NCBI GenBank assembly: GCA_027450045.1
Contig: DAIDKM010000002.1
Coordinates: 1-64,000, forward strand
DNA: 64,000 bases
Direction: 5' to 3'
Origin: Paludibacter sp.
GTDB lineage: Bacteria > Bacteroidota > Bacteroidia > Bacteroidales > Paludibacteraceae
Below, piece after piece: positions 56,664 to 64,000 of this stretch (position 1 is its first letter; each line of letters opens with the position of its first letter). Both the position numbers and the translations under genes were made by a program. Below the pieces are notes generated by a model. That model saw only the letters and a program-made list of their open reading frames with translations. It was not told where the DNA came from and did no database searches.

Positions 56664-57398
56664 ATGAAACGCAAATTTCATTTCTTCACGTTTATCTATC
56701 AATGGTGCATTTTCATTCCGCTTTTTGCAATAAGCACCATTTTGACAGCATTGGCGACGATCGTTTTGACTCCTATTTTCAAAGATAGCGACATTGCGTA
56801 TTGGCCTTCGCTTAAATGGGCACGATTCGCATGTAAAGGAATGTTTATGAAAGTTGAGGTGATTGGCAAAGAAAAAATAGATCCAACGAAATCTTATATT
56901 TTTGCAGCTAATCATCAAAGTGCATACGATATTTTTCTGATTTATGGATGGCTGAATGTTCGATTTAAATGGATAATGAAAAAAGAGTTGCGCAAGGTTC
57001 CATTTGTAGGAGCAGCATGTGAGGCGGCAGGTCACATTTTCATTGACAGAAGCAATACGCTGTCAGCATTGAAAAGTATTGAAATTGCGCAAAAGAAATT
57101 GCAAAACGGAGCCTCTATTACAGTCTTCCCTGAAGGAACACGATCGAAAAACGGGAAATTGGGAAAGTTCAAACGAGGCGCATTTTCCATTGCCAGCTCT
57201 ATCGGGCTTCCAATCGTCCCTTTAACCATCAAAGGCACCTATGAAACGCTCCCAAAAGCAAGTTACAACATTCATCCCGGCAAACTCACGTTAATCATTC
57301 ATGATCCCATCCCTTACTCTAAAGAACTTTTCGAGGATAATCAACACGCGTTAATGAGTCAGGTGCACACCATTATCGAACAAGGACTGAATCATTAA
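56664..57398 (+). CDS. plsC: 1-acyl-sn-glycerol-3-phosphate acyltransferase
   Basis: 244 aa from ATG 56664 (an in-frame TTG at 56652 is less likely). It acylates lysophosphatidate in phospholipid synthesis. N-terminal membrane helix (CIFIPLFAISTILTALATI), the catalytic NHQSAYDIF (HX4D), and the acceptor motif FPEGTRSKNGKLGKFKRGAF, with PIVPLTIKGTYE after it. Likely peripheral on the inner membrane. Confidence 0.93.
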   Translation: MKRKFHFFTFIYQWCIFIPLFAISTILTALATIVLTPIFKDSDIAYWPSLKWARFACKGMFMKVEVIGKEKIDPTKSYIFAANHQSAYDIFLIYGWLNVRFKWIMKKELRKVPFVGAACEAAGHIFIDRSNTLSALKSIEIAQKKLQNGASITVFPEGTRSKNGKLGKFKRGAFSIASSIGLPIVPLTIKGTYETLPKASYNIHPGKLTLIIHDPIPYSKELFEDNQHALMSQVHTIIEQGLNH

Positions 57399-57511
57399 AC
57401 AGTCCGTAAAAATCTGAAAATAAATAAGATAATAGCTATGGTAGCACTTAATAAATGAGCAATGGGATTGATCGATTGCAGATTTCATTAGCACATTCTC
57501 GGATTACCTAT

Positions 57512-57519
57512 TACCTTTG
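57512..57519 (+). promoter_or_regulatory. -7 box of the OmpA/PD40 gene
   Basis: TACCTTTG. It overlaps the first codon of the longest frame (TTG 57517), so the protein must start downstream, most plausibly at ATG 57616. Confidence 0.6.
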
Positions 57520-57615
57520 CTTTGTAGTTTCTCATTGACGCTTAATTGTCATTTTTCTACTTTGAATCACATCAAATACATACCACAAATTTCTATCCTG
57601 TTCAATAAACGTGGC

Positions 57616-59325
57616 ATGGCGTTTGTCGGATTGTGGCTTTGTTTGGCACCTTGTTATCTCTTTCCACACCCAAAAATAACGACTAAAATCGCTCCAATGG
57701 ATCAGGTTGCACTGTTTTTCAATAAAGGAGCCTATGAGCAGGCAGACTCATTGCTTTCAACAATGGATGGCAACCTACCCTCATGGGAACAATGGCATAC
57801 GAAAGTCCGTTTTGCTTTGCAACTAAAACAGCATCCTGCATCGGCTCAACCAACTATTATGAAAGCGATGAATACTGACGAAGATACTTACTGGCCATCC
57901 ATTTCACCTGACAATCGATTATTTGCCGTTACCATTAGCCACCGCAACACAGATATTCAGCAAGGATCACAAGAAGATTTGCAGTTTTACCGTCGCGATT
58001 CCATTAACAAATGGTTCGTGGATCCATCATTATCTCAAATGCTTAATACACCTTTCAACGAAGGTTCTGCCAGTTTCTCAACTGACGGACACTATCTCTT
58101 TTTTGTGGCTTCCGATCGAAGCGATGGATTGGGAAGTTGTGATATTTATTATCTCATTCGACATGGAAATGGATGGTCATTTCCCATACATCCCGATGCG
58201 CCTTTGAATACAAGATTCTGGGAAAGTAATCCTTCCCTTTCAAGCGATGGACATACACTCTATTTTTGTTCAAACCGTCCGGGAGGCGTTGGAGGAATGG
58301 ATATTTGGACATGCCGCGTGAAACCTCAATCCGATGGAACACTGTTCTTCTATCAAGCTGAAGATTTGGGAAAACCAATCAATACGCCACAAAACGAAAC
58401 ATCACCATTTATTCATCCTGACAACAAAACGTTATATTTTTCATCTGACGGTCATTTGGGAATGGGGGGACAAGACATTTTCGTAACACGCAAAGACAAA
58501 AACGGGAAATGGCAACAACCTGAAAATATGGGCTATCCAATCAATTCACATGGTGACGAACAAGGATTTTCGACTGATGCAGAAGGCAAAACCGGCTATT
58601 TTTCTTCCAATGGAATAGATTCCCAAAACCATAAACAACAAATTTATTGTGTAATTCTACCGAAAACCGATCGACCACAAGCTATGAAATGCAGGCACGG
58701 AAACGTAAACCCCGCTGATCTTACAGCGCCTACACCAACCTTCGTACAGGTAATAAACGTCTCAACCAACAGGCCCGCATTCACAACAACAGCCGATAGA
58801 CACACAGGCCTATTTGCAATTTGTTACCCTGACACAGGCAATTACGCCCTCTCCATTGTCAAAGAAGGCTATTTGTTCCATTTTTCCTCGTTAAACGATT
58901 CCATGTCAATGGGCAACATTCCATTGACAAAAATAGCCGTTGGAGAAAAGATTACGCTACGCAACATTTATTTTGATTTCAATTCCGCCCTTTTACAAGC
59001 TACCTCCGAAGCGGAACTAAATCAACTCACCATGTTGTTAAAGAGTTCTCCTGCAATTCATCTTCTTATTGCCGGCCACACCGATAGCATCGGAAGCGCA
59101 GGTTACAACCTAAAACTCTCAACACAAAGAGCTGAAGCAGTAGTGAATTATCTTGTAACAAAAGGTATAGCTCCAGAAAGATTACAATCAAAAGGCTATG
59201 GCTCAACCCAACCCATTGCCGATAACAACACGGAAAAAGGACGCGCCTTGAACCGGAGAACAGAAGCCATTATCATTGATAACAAACAAGAAACATCCAT
59301 CCAACAAACCATTAATAACAAATGA
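57616..59325 (+). CDS. OmpA family protein with PD40 beta-propeller repeats
   Basis: 569 aa from ATG 57616 (signal-like MAFVGLWLCLAPCYLF). The middle holds at least five PD40/WD40-like repeats, recognisable as YWPSISPDNRLFAVT, GSASFSTDGHYLFFVASDR, NPSLSSDGHTLYFCSNRPGG, SPFIHPDNKTLYFSSDGHLG and EQGFSTDAEGKTGYFSSNG. A CarboxypepD-like linker follows (FVQVINVSTNRPAFTTTADR). The C-terminal OmpA domain (IYFDFNSALLQATSEAEL ... IAGHTDSIGSAGYNLKLS ... RALNRRTEAI) binds peptidoglycan. Homologues occur in gliding/secretion contexts, but no such partners are here. The DnaQ-like gene begins 1 nt after. Confidence 0.92.
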   Translation: MAFVGLWLCLAPCYLFPHPKITTKIAPMDQVALFFNKGAYEQADSLLSTMDGNLPSWEQWHTKVRFALQLKQHPASAQPTIMKAMNTDEDTYWPSISPDNRLFAVTISHRNTDIQQGSQEDLQFYRRDSINKWFVDPSLSQMLNTPFNEGSASFSTDGHYLFFVASDRSDGLGSCDIYYLIRHGNGWSFPIHPDAPLNTRFWESNPSLSSDGHTLYFCSNRPGGVGGMDIWTCRVKPQSDGTLFFYQAEDLGKPINTPQNETSPFIHPDNKTLYFSSDGHLGMGGQDIFVTRKDKNGKWQQPENMGYPINSHGDEQGFSTDAEGKTGYFSSNGIDSQNHKQQIYCVILPKTDRPQAMKCRHGNVNPADLTAPTPTFVQVINVSTNRPAFTTTADRHTGLFAICYPDTGNYALSIVKEGYLFHFSSLNDSMSMGNIPLTKIAVGEKITLRNIYFDFNSALLQATSEAELNQLTMLLKSSPAIHLLIAGHTDSIGSAGYNLKLSTQRAEAVVNYLVTKGIAPERLQSKGYGSTQPIADNNTEKGRALNRRTEAIIIDNKQETSIQQTINNK

Positions 59326-59326
59326 C

Positions 59327-60094
59327 ATGCAATTAAACTTGAAAAATCCGCTTATTATTTTTGACCTTGAAACAACCGGTATGAATATTGCAACCGATCG
59401 TATTGTAGAAATTTCATACCTGAAAATATATCCAAACGGCAAAGAAGAAGGGAAAACCATGCGTCTTAATCCCGGCGTACCCATCCCACCGGAAACCACG
59501 GCTATACATGGCATTCGTGATGAAGATGTTGCCAACTCGCCCACATTTATATCCATTGCGAGGAATCTTGCTAAAGAGATTGAAGGGTGCGATTTAGCAG
59601 GTTACAACTCAAACCGTTTCGATATACCTTTGTTAGCCGAAGAATTTCTGCGAGCAGAAGTAGATATTGATTTGATGAGACGCAAATTCATCGATGTTCA
59701 AACCATTTTTTACAAAAAAGAACCACGCACATTGTCAGCAGCTTACAAATTTTACTGCGATGGAGATTTGGAAAATGCACATAGCGCCGAAGCCGATACA
59801 CGTGCTACGTACGAAGTGTTGAAGGCACAATTAGATCGCTATTCTGATCTGGAAAACGACATTAATTATCTTTCAAAATTTTCAGCGTTTACCCGCAATG
59901 CTGATTTTGCCGGACGAATCGTTTTTGACGATAACGAAGAAGAAGTTTTTAATTTCGGCAAATACAAAGGGCAAAAGGTAGTTGATGTGCTGAAAAAAGA
60001 TCCGGGATATTATGGTTGGATCATGCAAGGTGACTTTACACTGCACACCAAAAAGGTCATCACGAATGTCAAATTAAGAGGATTCAATAAATAA
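59327..60094 (+). CDS. 3'-5' exonuclease, DnaQ/DEDDh family
   Basis: 255 aa from ATG 59327 (1 nt after the previous stop; an upstream TTG-initiated frame from 59276 overlaps the OmpA gene). Exo I FDLETTGMN with the two acidic metal ligands, exo II GYNSNRFDIPLLAEE, exo III HSAEADTRATYEV with the His-x4-Asp. The last 50 residues (NFGKYKGQKVVDVLKKDPGYYGWIMQGDF) form the small domain also seen in ExoX-like proteins. Probably repair or proofreading, not the main replicase subunit. Confidence 0.92.
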   Translation: MQLNLKNPLIIFDLETTGMNIATDRIVEISYLKIYPNGKEEGKTMRLNPGVPIPPETTAIHGIRDEDVANSPTFISIARNLAKEIEGCDLAGYNSNRFDIPLLAEEFLRAEVDIDLMRRKFIDVQTIFYKKEPRTLSAAYKFYCDGDLENAHSAEADTRATYEVLKAQLDRYSDLENDINYLSKFSAFTRNADFAGRIVFDDNEEEVFNFGKYKGQKVVDVLKKDPGYYGWIMQGDFTLHTKKVITNVKLRGFNK

Positions 60095-60146
60095 TAGTTA
60101 TAATCGTCACTGCACAATAAAGAACTATATAACAGCAGAATAACCC

Positions 60147-60530
60147 ATGAAAGATTATAAAAAGCAATTTATTATAAAAGCGCAACCGCAAGATGTGTAT
60201 GCCGCGCTGACTAACCCGGAGATTATCGCTATTTGGACCGGAGAAGAGGTGGTTATGAATACAGCACCGGACACTGAGTTTTCATGGTGGGACGGCGATA
60301 TTTGCGGAAAGAATCTTGAATTTGAAACCGATAAAAAGATCGTACAACAATGGTACTTTGGTGAAGATGAAGAACCGACTTCCATCGTTACACTAAAAAT
60401 GCACCCTGACAAACAAGGCACCAGTCTTGAAATCAACCATACCAATATCCCCGACGAAGCTTACGACAACATTATCGAAGGTTGGAAAGAAGCAATTGTA
60501 ACGCCTTTGCGTGATTTGCTCGAAGAGTAA
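60147..60530 (+). CDS. START/SRPBCC (AHSA1-like) domain protein
   Basis: 127-aa single-domain protein. The AHSA1 pattern is clear: AQPQDVYAALTNPEIIAIWTGE, then FSWWDGDICGKNLEFETDKKIVQQWYFG and the C-terminal helix AYDNIIEGWKEAIVTPLRDLLEE. The fold binds hydrophobic ligands or acts as a Hsp90-cochaperone-like domain. The function is unknown. The sequence 60531-60652 after it has no recognised gene. Confidence 0.9.
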   Translation: MKDYKKQFIIKAQPQDVYAALTNPEIIAIWTGEEVVMNTAPDTEFSWWDGDICGKNLEFETDKKIVQQWYFGEDEEPTSIVTLKMHPDKQGTSLEINHTNIPDEAYDNIIEGWKEAIVTPLRDLLEE

Positions 60531-60652
60531 TGAAGAATAACACAATGAATTGAAAGCTTGCAAAAAAGAAGATCAAAAACAAAGAAATCAATCATATTTT
60601 CCCTGTAAAAATTGCTGTTTGATATTTTTTTTACCCAATTAGTTTCAATCTA

Positions 60653-60684
60653 TTTGCATATTCCAATTAATCGAATTATCTTTG
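60653..60684 (+). promoter_or_regulatory. Promoter of the leucine operon
   Basis: TTTG (60653-60656), 20 nt, TATCTTTG (60677-60684). Transcription should start near 60691, about 13 nt before the leader-peptide ATG. Confidence 0.82.
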
Positions 60685-60703
60685 CATCAAGAAAAATTGA
60701 TTT

Positions 60704-60766
60704 ATGACTCCTTCATCTTTCATATTGCTAAGCCTACGACTTTTGTGCACTCAAGTACAGAAGTGA
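60704..60766 (+). CDS. Leucine leader peptide, 20 aa
   Basis: ATG 60704 to TGA 60766 encodes MTPSSFILLSLRLLCTQVQK. Five of twenty residues are Leu, in a cluster (ILLSLRLL, bases 60725-60745), ahead of leuA. This is the classic layout of a ribosome-stalling leader of an attenuator. The stop codon lies inside the 5' arm of the antiterminator. No other role is suggested by the sequence. Confidence 0.85.
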   Translation: MTPSSFILLSLRLLCTQVQK

Positions 60767-60838
60767 AAGGGCATGGTATAATATTCAAAACTCAGAAACC
60801 GAAAAGCCTTTCTCACTTCATTGTGGGGAGGCTTTTTT
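60761..60838 (+). promoter_or_regulatory. Leucine attenuator: alternative antiterminator and terminator
   Basis: Terminator: AAAAGCCTTTCTCAC (60802-60816) pairs with GTGGGGAGGCTTTT (60823-60836), followed by T residues. Antiterminator: AAGTGAAAGG (60761-60770) pairs with CCTTTCTCACTT (60807-60818), 10 pairs with a 2-nt bulge, using the terminator's 5' arm. The two structures are mutually exclusive. Stalling at the Leu codons leaves 60761-60770 free and would allow read-through into leuA; translation to the stop would cover it and favour termination. Confidence 0.82.
60802..60838 (+). terminator. Rho-independent terminator of the leucine attenuator
   Basis: G/C-rich hairpin with seven A-T/G-C outer pairs and a six-T run (60833-60838), placed 48 nt before leuA and after the leader peptide. 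Confidence 0.85.
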
Positions 60839-60885
60839 AATAATAAGAAAATCAAGATAAAACAAACTTTTAACACCAATAGATC

Positions 60886-62382
60886 ATGGACAAATTGTAT
60901 ATCTTCGACACAACACTGCGTGATGGCGAACAAGTTCCCGGTTGTCAACTGAACACCATTGAAAAAATAGAAGTTGCAAAAGCGCTTGAAACGTTAGGCG
61001 TTGACATTATTGAGGCAGGATTCCCGATTTCCAGCCCTGGCGACTTTAATTCTGTCGTCGAACTCTCCAAAGCTGTCACCTGGCCAACGATCTGCGCATT
61101 GACTCGTGGCGTTGAAAAAGACATAGACGTTGCCGCTCAGGCGCTTCAATATGCCAAGAAAAAACGGATTCACACCGGCATAGGAACTTCCGACTATCAT
61201 ATTCTGTATAAATTCAATTCTAACAGAGAAGAGATTTTGCAACGCGCCATAGCAGCTGTCAAATATGCAAAAAAATACGTTGAAGATGTCGAATTTTACG
61301 CCGAAGATGCAGGCCGCACCGATAACGAATATTTAGCTCGCGTGGTCGAAGCCGTCATCAAGGCCGGAGCTACCGTAGTTAATATTCCCGACACAACAGG
61401 CTACTGCCTTCCTGTTGACTATGCCGAAAAGATAAAATACCTCTTCGAACACGTCAATGGAATCCATAATGCAATCATCTCAACGCACTGCCATAACGAC
61501 TTAGGCATGGCGACAGCCAACACGTTAGCAGGCGTTATGAACGGAGCACGCCAAGTTGAAGTGACCATCAATGGCATTGGCGAACGAGCCGGAAACACTG
61601 CACTCGAAGAAATTGTGATGATTCTTAATAGTCATAAAGACCTGAATATTGGGACAAACATCAATACTCAAAAAATCATTTCTACCAGCCGCATGGTATC
61701 CAGCCTGATGAATATGCCTGTGCAACCCAACAAGGCGATTGTGGGGCGGAACGCTTTTGCGCATTCATCAGGAATCCATCAGGATGGTGTCTTGAAAAAT
61801 CGTGAAAGCTATGAAATCATTGACCCAAAAGAAGTTGGCATCGACGAAAATTCAATTGTATTGACTGCGCGTAGTGGACGCGCCGCCTTGAAGCACCGCC
61901 TGCACATGTTGGGAGTTGATCTGAAAGATAACAAACGTGTGGATGAGATTTACGAAGAATTTCTTAAATTAGCTGACCGAAAAAAAAACATCAACGACAA
62001 CGACCTGCTATTACTCGTTGGAAAAGAAAGATCAGAAAACCAACGCATTAAATTAGAATACTTGCAAGTTACATCAGGAGTAGGCATTCGTTCGGTAGCC
62101 AGTATCGGGTTAAATATAGCAGGAGAACATTTTGAAGCGGCGGCTTCAGGCAACGGTCCTGTAGATGCCGGCATCAATGCACTTAAACGAGTCATAAACC
62201 GCAAAATGACCTTGAATGATTTTCTTATTCAAGCTATTACCAAAGGAAGCGACGACGTAGGAAAAGTGCACATGCAAGTAGAATATGAGGGAAATATGTA
62301 TTATGGATTTGCAGGCAACACCGACATTGTAGCCGCTTCCGTGGAAGCCTATATTGACGCTATCAACAAGTTTATCGAATAA
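60886..62382 (+). CDS. leuA: 2-isopropylmalate synthase
   Basis: 498 aa. First committed step of leucine synthesis: acetyl-CoA + 2-ketoisovalerate to 2-isopropylmalate. The HMGL-like TIM barrel has [13 protein letters not shown] with metal ligands, the VNIPDTTGY segment and [11 protein letters not shown]. The [12 protein letters not shown] motif is present, and a C-terminal LeuA dimer regulatory domain (residues about 390-498) normally binds leucine for feedback. The gene starts 48 nt after the attenuator hairpin. Transcription control by attenuation and enzyme control by leucine would act together. Confidence 0.97.
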   Translation: MDKLYIFDTTLRDGEQVPGCQLNTIEKIEVAKALETLGVDIIEAGFPISSPGDFNSVVELSKAVTWPTICALTRGVEKDIDVAAQALQYAKKKRIHTGIGTSDYHILYKFNSNREEILQRAIAAVKYAKKYVEDVEFYAEDAGRTDNEYLARVVEAVIKAGATVVNIPDTTGYCLPVDYAEKIKYLFEHVNGIHNAIISTHCHNDLGMATANTLAGVMNGARQVEVTINGIGERAGNTALEEIVMILNSHKDLNIGTNINTQKIISTSRMVSSLMNMPVQPNKAIVGRNAFAHSSGIHQDGVLKNRESYEIIDPKEVGIDENSIVLTARSGRAALKHRLHMLGVDLKDNKRVDEIYEEFLKLADRKKNINDNDLLLLVGKERSENQRIKLEYLQVTSGVGIRSVASIGLNIAGEHFEAAASGNGPVDAGINALKRVINRKMTLNDFLIQAITKGSDDVGKVHMQVEYEGNMYYGFAGNTDIVAASVEAYIDAINKFIE

Positions 62383-62407
62383 AAGAAATTCACACTCATC
62401 ATAAGTT

Positions 62408-63727
62408 ATGCCTACCAACAGGCCATCATTCGTACATCGCATAAGCCACTTCCTGAAGCATCAAGTTTGGCAAATCGATCTTAAGCCTCTTTCCAAAATC
62501 AAAGAATTTGGATTTACTGTGCTTAGGATTATAATTGTTACGTACGAAGATTGGACGAAAGGACTTTTGGATTACAGAGCATCGGCATTGACTTATTTCT
62601 CTCTATTTTCGATAGTTCCGGTTTTTGCACTGCTTTTTGGCATTGCGAAAGGCTTTGGGTTGGATACGATATTGATGAAATGGATGACGTATAACCTGAC
62701 ATGGGCAGGAGATGCACTCCCTACCATTTTGAATTTTACAAATTCATTGTTAGAACACACAAAGGGAGGATTAATTGCCGGTATCGGCTTACTCTTTTTG
62801 TTTTATGCCATAATCAATATGCTGGGACGCATCGAAGATGCCATGAACAATATTCATCATATTGAAAAACAACGTTCTATCATTCGTAAATTTACAGACT
62901 ATTTGGCGATCACGGCATTGGCGCCTGTGTTTTTGATTGTATCTTCCGCAGCCCAGATTTGGCTATATCATACATTGCGGGACATGACAGATCCACTATC
63001 GTTTAATGGGTTCTTAAGGCCTATCTTTCGATTCATTCCTTATGTAATGAGTTGGATCTTATTTGCTTGCCTTTATATCATCATGCCGAACGCTAAAGTA
63101 AAAATAAAACCGGCTCTCATTGCGGCACTTATTGCAGGAACTGTTTTTCAACTTTGGCAATACATTTATATCTATTTCCAAATAGGAGTTGCCCAATACA
63201 ACGCGATTTACGGAAGCTTCGCAGCATTGCCACTTTTGCTACTGTTTTTATATTACTCATGGACAATCTTTTTGGTTGGAGGAAAAATTGCATACAGCAT
63301 AGAACACATTCACCGCATTCAAATAGAACGAAATAGCGGTTCATTGTCAATGCTGCAACAAAAAATTGTCTATACCGTTTTAGTTCATGCTATTGTCAAA
63401 AAATTTGAACAAGCAAAAGAACCACCAACATTGCAAACATTATCCACATCCATCAAATTACCCGAACATGTGGTAAAGAAAATGCTTCAAGCGCTGGTGA
63501 ACGCTTCTGTGCTGCGCGAGGTGAACGAACTCACTGTAGGCTATCAACCTGCTTTTGATATTCAACAAATGACATTTGGGTATTTGCTCCAAATCATTGA
63601 ACAAAATATCGATGCACAAGGAACATTTCAACAAACCGAAACATCAAAAGCCATTGCAACAATTTACGAAGAACATGCTAACTCGTTTTCGAAAGCAAAT
63701 CTATTAATCAAAGACATAAACAACTGA
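62408..63727 (+). CDS. YihY/virulence factor BrkB family membrane protein
   Basis: 439 aa inner-membrane protein with six to seven hydrophobic helices (for example ALTYFSLFSIVPVFALLFGIA, LIAGIGLLFLFYAIINMLG, DYLAITALAPVFLIVSSAAQ, ALIAALIAGTVFQLWQYIYI, LLLLFLYYSWTIFLVGG). The family core FAALPLLLLFLYYSWTIFL is clear. A C-terminal extension of about 120 residues, possibly winged-helix-like (VKKMLQALVNASVLREV), is cytoplasmic. Function unknown in the family. It is unusual that it sits between leuA and leuC. Confidence 0.92.
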   Translation: MPTNRPSFVHRISHFLKHQVWQIDLKPLSKIKEFGFTVLRIIIVTYEDWTKGLLDYRASALTYFSLFSIVPVFALLFGIAKGFGLDTILMKWMTYNLTWAGDALPTILNFTNSLLEHTKGGLIAGIGLLFLFYAIINMLGRIEDAMNNIHHIEKQRSIIRKFTDYLAITALAPVFLIVSSAAQIWLYHTLRDMTDPLSFNGFLRPIFRFIPYVMSWILFACLYIIMPNAKVKIKPALIAALIAGTVFQLWQYIYIYFQIGVAQYNAIYGSFAALPLLLLFLYYSWTIFLVGGKIAYSIEHIHRIQIERNSGSLSMLQQKIVYTVLVHAIVKKFEQAKEPPTLQTLSTSIKLPEHVVKKMLQALVNASVLREVNELTVGYQPAFDIQQMTFGYLLQIIEQNIDAQGTFQQTETSKAIATIYEEHANSFSKANLLIKDINN

Positions 63728-63762
63728 AAAACAAATAATAACAATTTATCAATTACATTATT

Positions 63763-64000
63763 ATGACGAAACGTACATTATTCGACAAAATTTGGGATGC
63801 ACATGTAGTTACGGCTGTTCCCAACGGGCCAACACAACTTTACATAGATCGTCATTACTGCCACGAAGTGACGAGTCCGCAAGCATTTGACGGATTGCGT
63901 AAACGTGGACTAAAAGTTTTCCGACCTGAAAAGACAACATTGTCTCCTGATCATAACATTCCCACATTACTTCAAGATCAACCGATTAAAGATCTTATAT
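63763..64000 (+). CDS. leuC: 3-isopropylmalate dehydratase large subunit, 5' part
   Basis: The first 79 residues are visible, starting [16 protein letters not shown]; the gene runs off the end of the window. The segment [24 protein letters not shown] is diagnostic for the aconitase-type LeuC that isomerises 2-isopropylmalate. It begins 35 nt after the yihY-like gene on the same strand, so it is probably controlled by the same attenuator. Confidence 0.95.
   Translation, partial: MTKRTLFDKIWDAHVVTAVPNGPTQLYIDRHYCHEVTSPQAFDGLRKRGLKVFRPEKTTLSPDHNIPTLLQDQPIKDLI

Overview
The window looks like a stretch of Bacteroidota chromosome, most likely order Bacteroidales (Paludibacter/Porphyromonadaceae-like). 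This is inferred from gene content and promoter style; no marker gene such as 16S rRNA is present. Many genes start 20-60 nt after a TAnnTTTG -7 box, often with a TTG/TTTG box 19-21 nt upstream, which is the Bacteroidota sigma-ABfr pattern. Shine-Dalgarno sites are mostly weak. Typical lineage neighbourhoods are present: DUF6089-uppS-bamA-skp-skp, two CarboxypepD-like/OMP barrel receptors, a PD40-OmpA protein and a class I fumarase.

Layout. 1-2576: 3'-truncated valS (-). 2848-4335: HtrA/DegP protease (-). 5115-5466: RNase P RNA (+), then an S41 peptidase and cysE (+), a convergent DUF354 gene (-) and tRNA-CAU (-). 9723-10775: HAD hydrolase and YraN (+). 10793-14647: hpt-adk-alaS operon (-). 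14743-19169: TPR lipoprotein-like/periplasmic protein and PBP1A (-). 19363-21150: lepA (-). 21540-23999: outer-membrane receptor (-). 24460-24573: a 37-residue Lys-rich protein (+). 24668-31970: TetR, tRNA-Arg, then an RND tripartite pump (MFP, RND, OMF) and a Dph6-like ATP pyrophosphatase (-). 32322-35973: M50 membrane protease and a type IIG restriction-modification enzyme (-). 36880-38425: frr and dapA (-). 38694-45655: cysS, DUF6089, uppS, bamA and two Skp-like chaperones (+). 45725-47362: fumarase (-). 47619-52575: a GntR-regulated ABC transporter operon ending in an outer-membrane barrel (+). 53243-55301: RecD-like helicase and an unusual TatD-family protein (-). 55612-60530: hydrolase, plsC, OmpA/PD40, exonuclease and START-like genes (+). 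60653-64000: a leucine operon (attenuator, leuA, yihY/brkB family, partial leuC) (+).

Themes. Most of the window is ordinary housekeeping: translation (valS, alaS, cysS, lepA, frr, RNase P), envelope building (PBP1A, uppS, bamA, skp, plsC, OmpA) and amino-acid synthesis (cysE, dapA, leuA/C). The accessory parts are the RND pump, the GntR-ABC-OMP operon and the type IIG enzyme.

The most unusual observations are: (i) a TatD-family protein whose metal-binding HxH motif is missing from the N-terminus and present at the extreme C-terminus, as in a circular permutation; (ii) a complete leucine attenuator with a Leu-rich leader peptide; (iii) three non-coding arrays whose motif repeats in step with the DNA helix (two with an 11-bp period, one with about 20.5 bp); (iv) a dispersed repeat in two intergenic copies, each carrying the same tiny reading frame; (v) palindromic, apparently in-frame insertions in valS. 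No CRISPR array, insertion sequence or prophage was seen.
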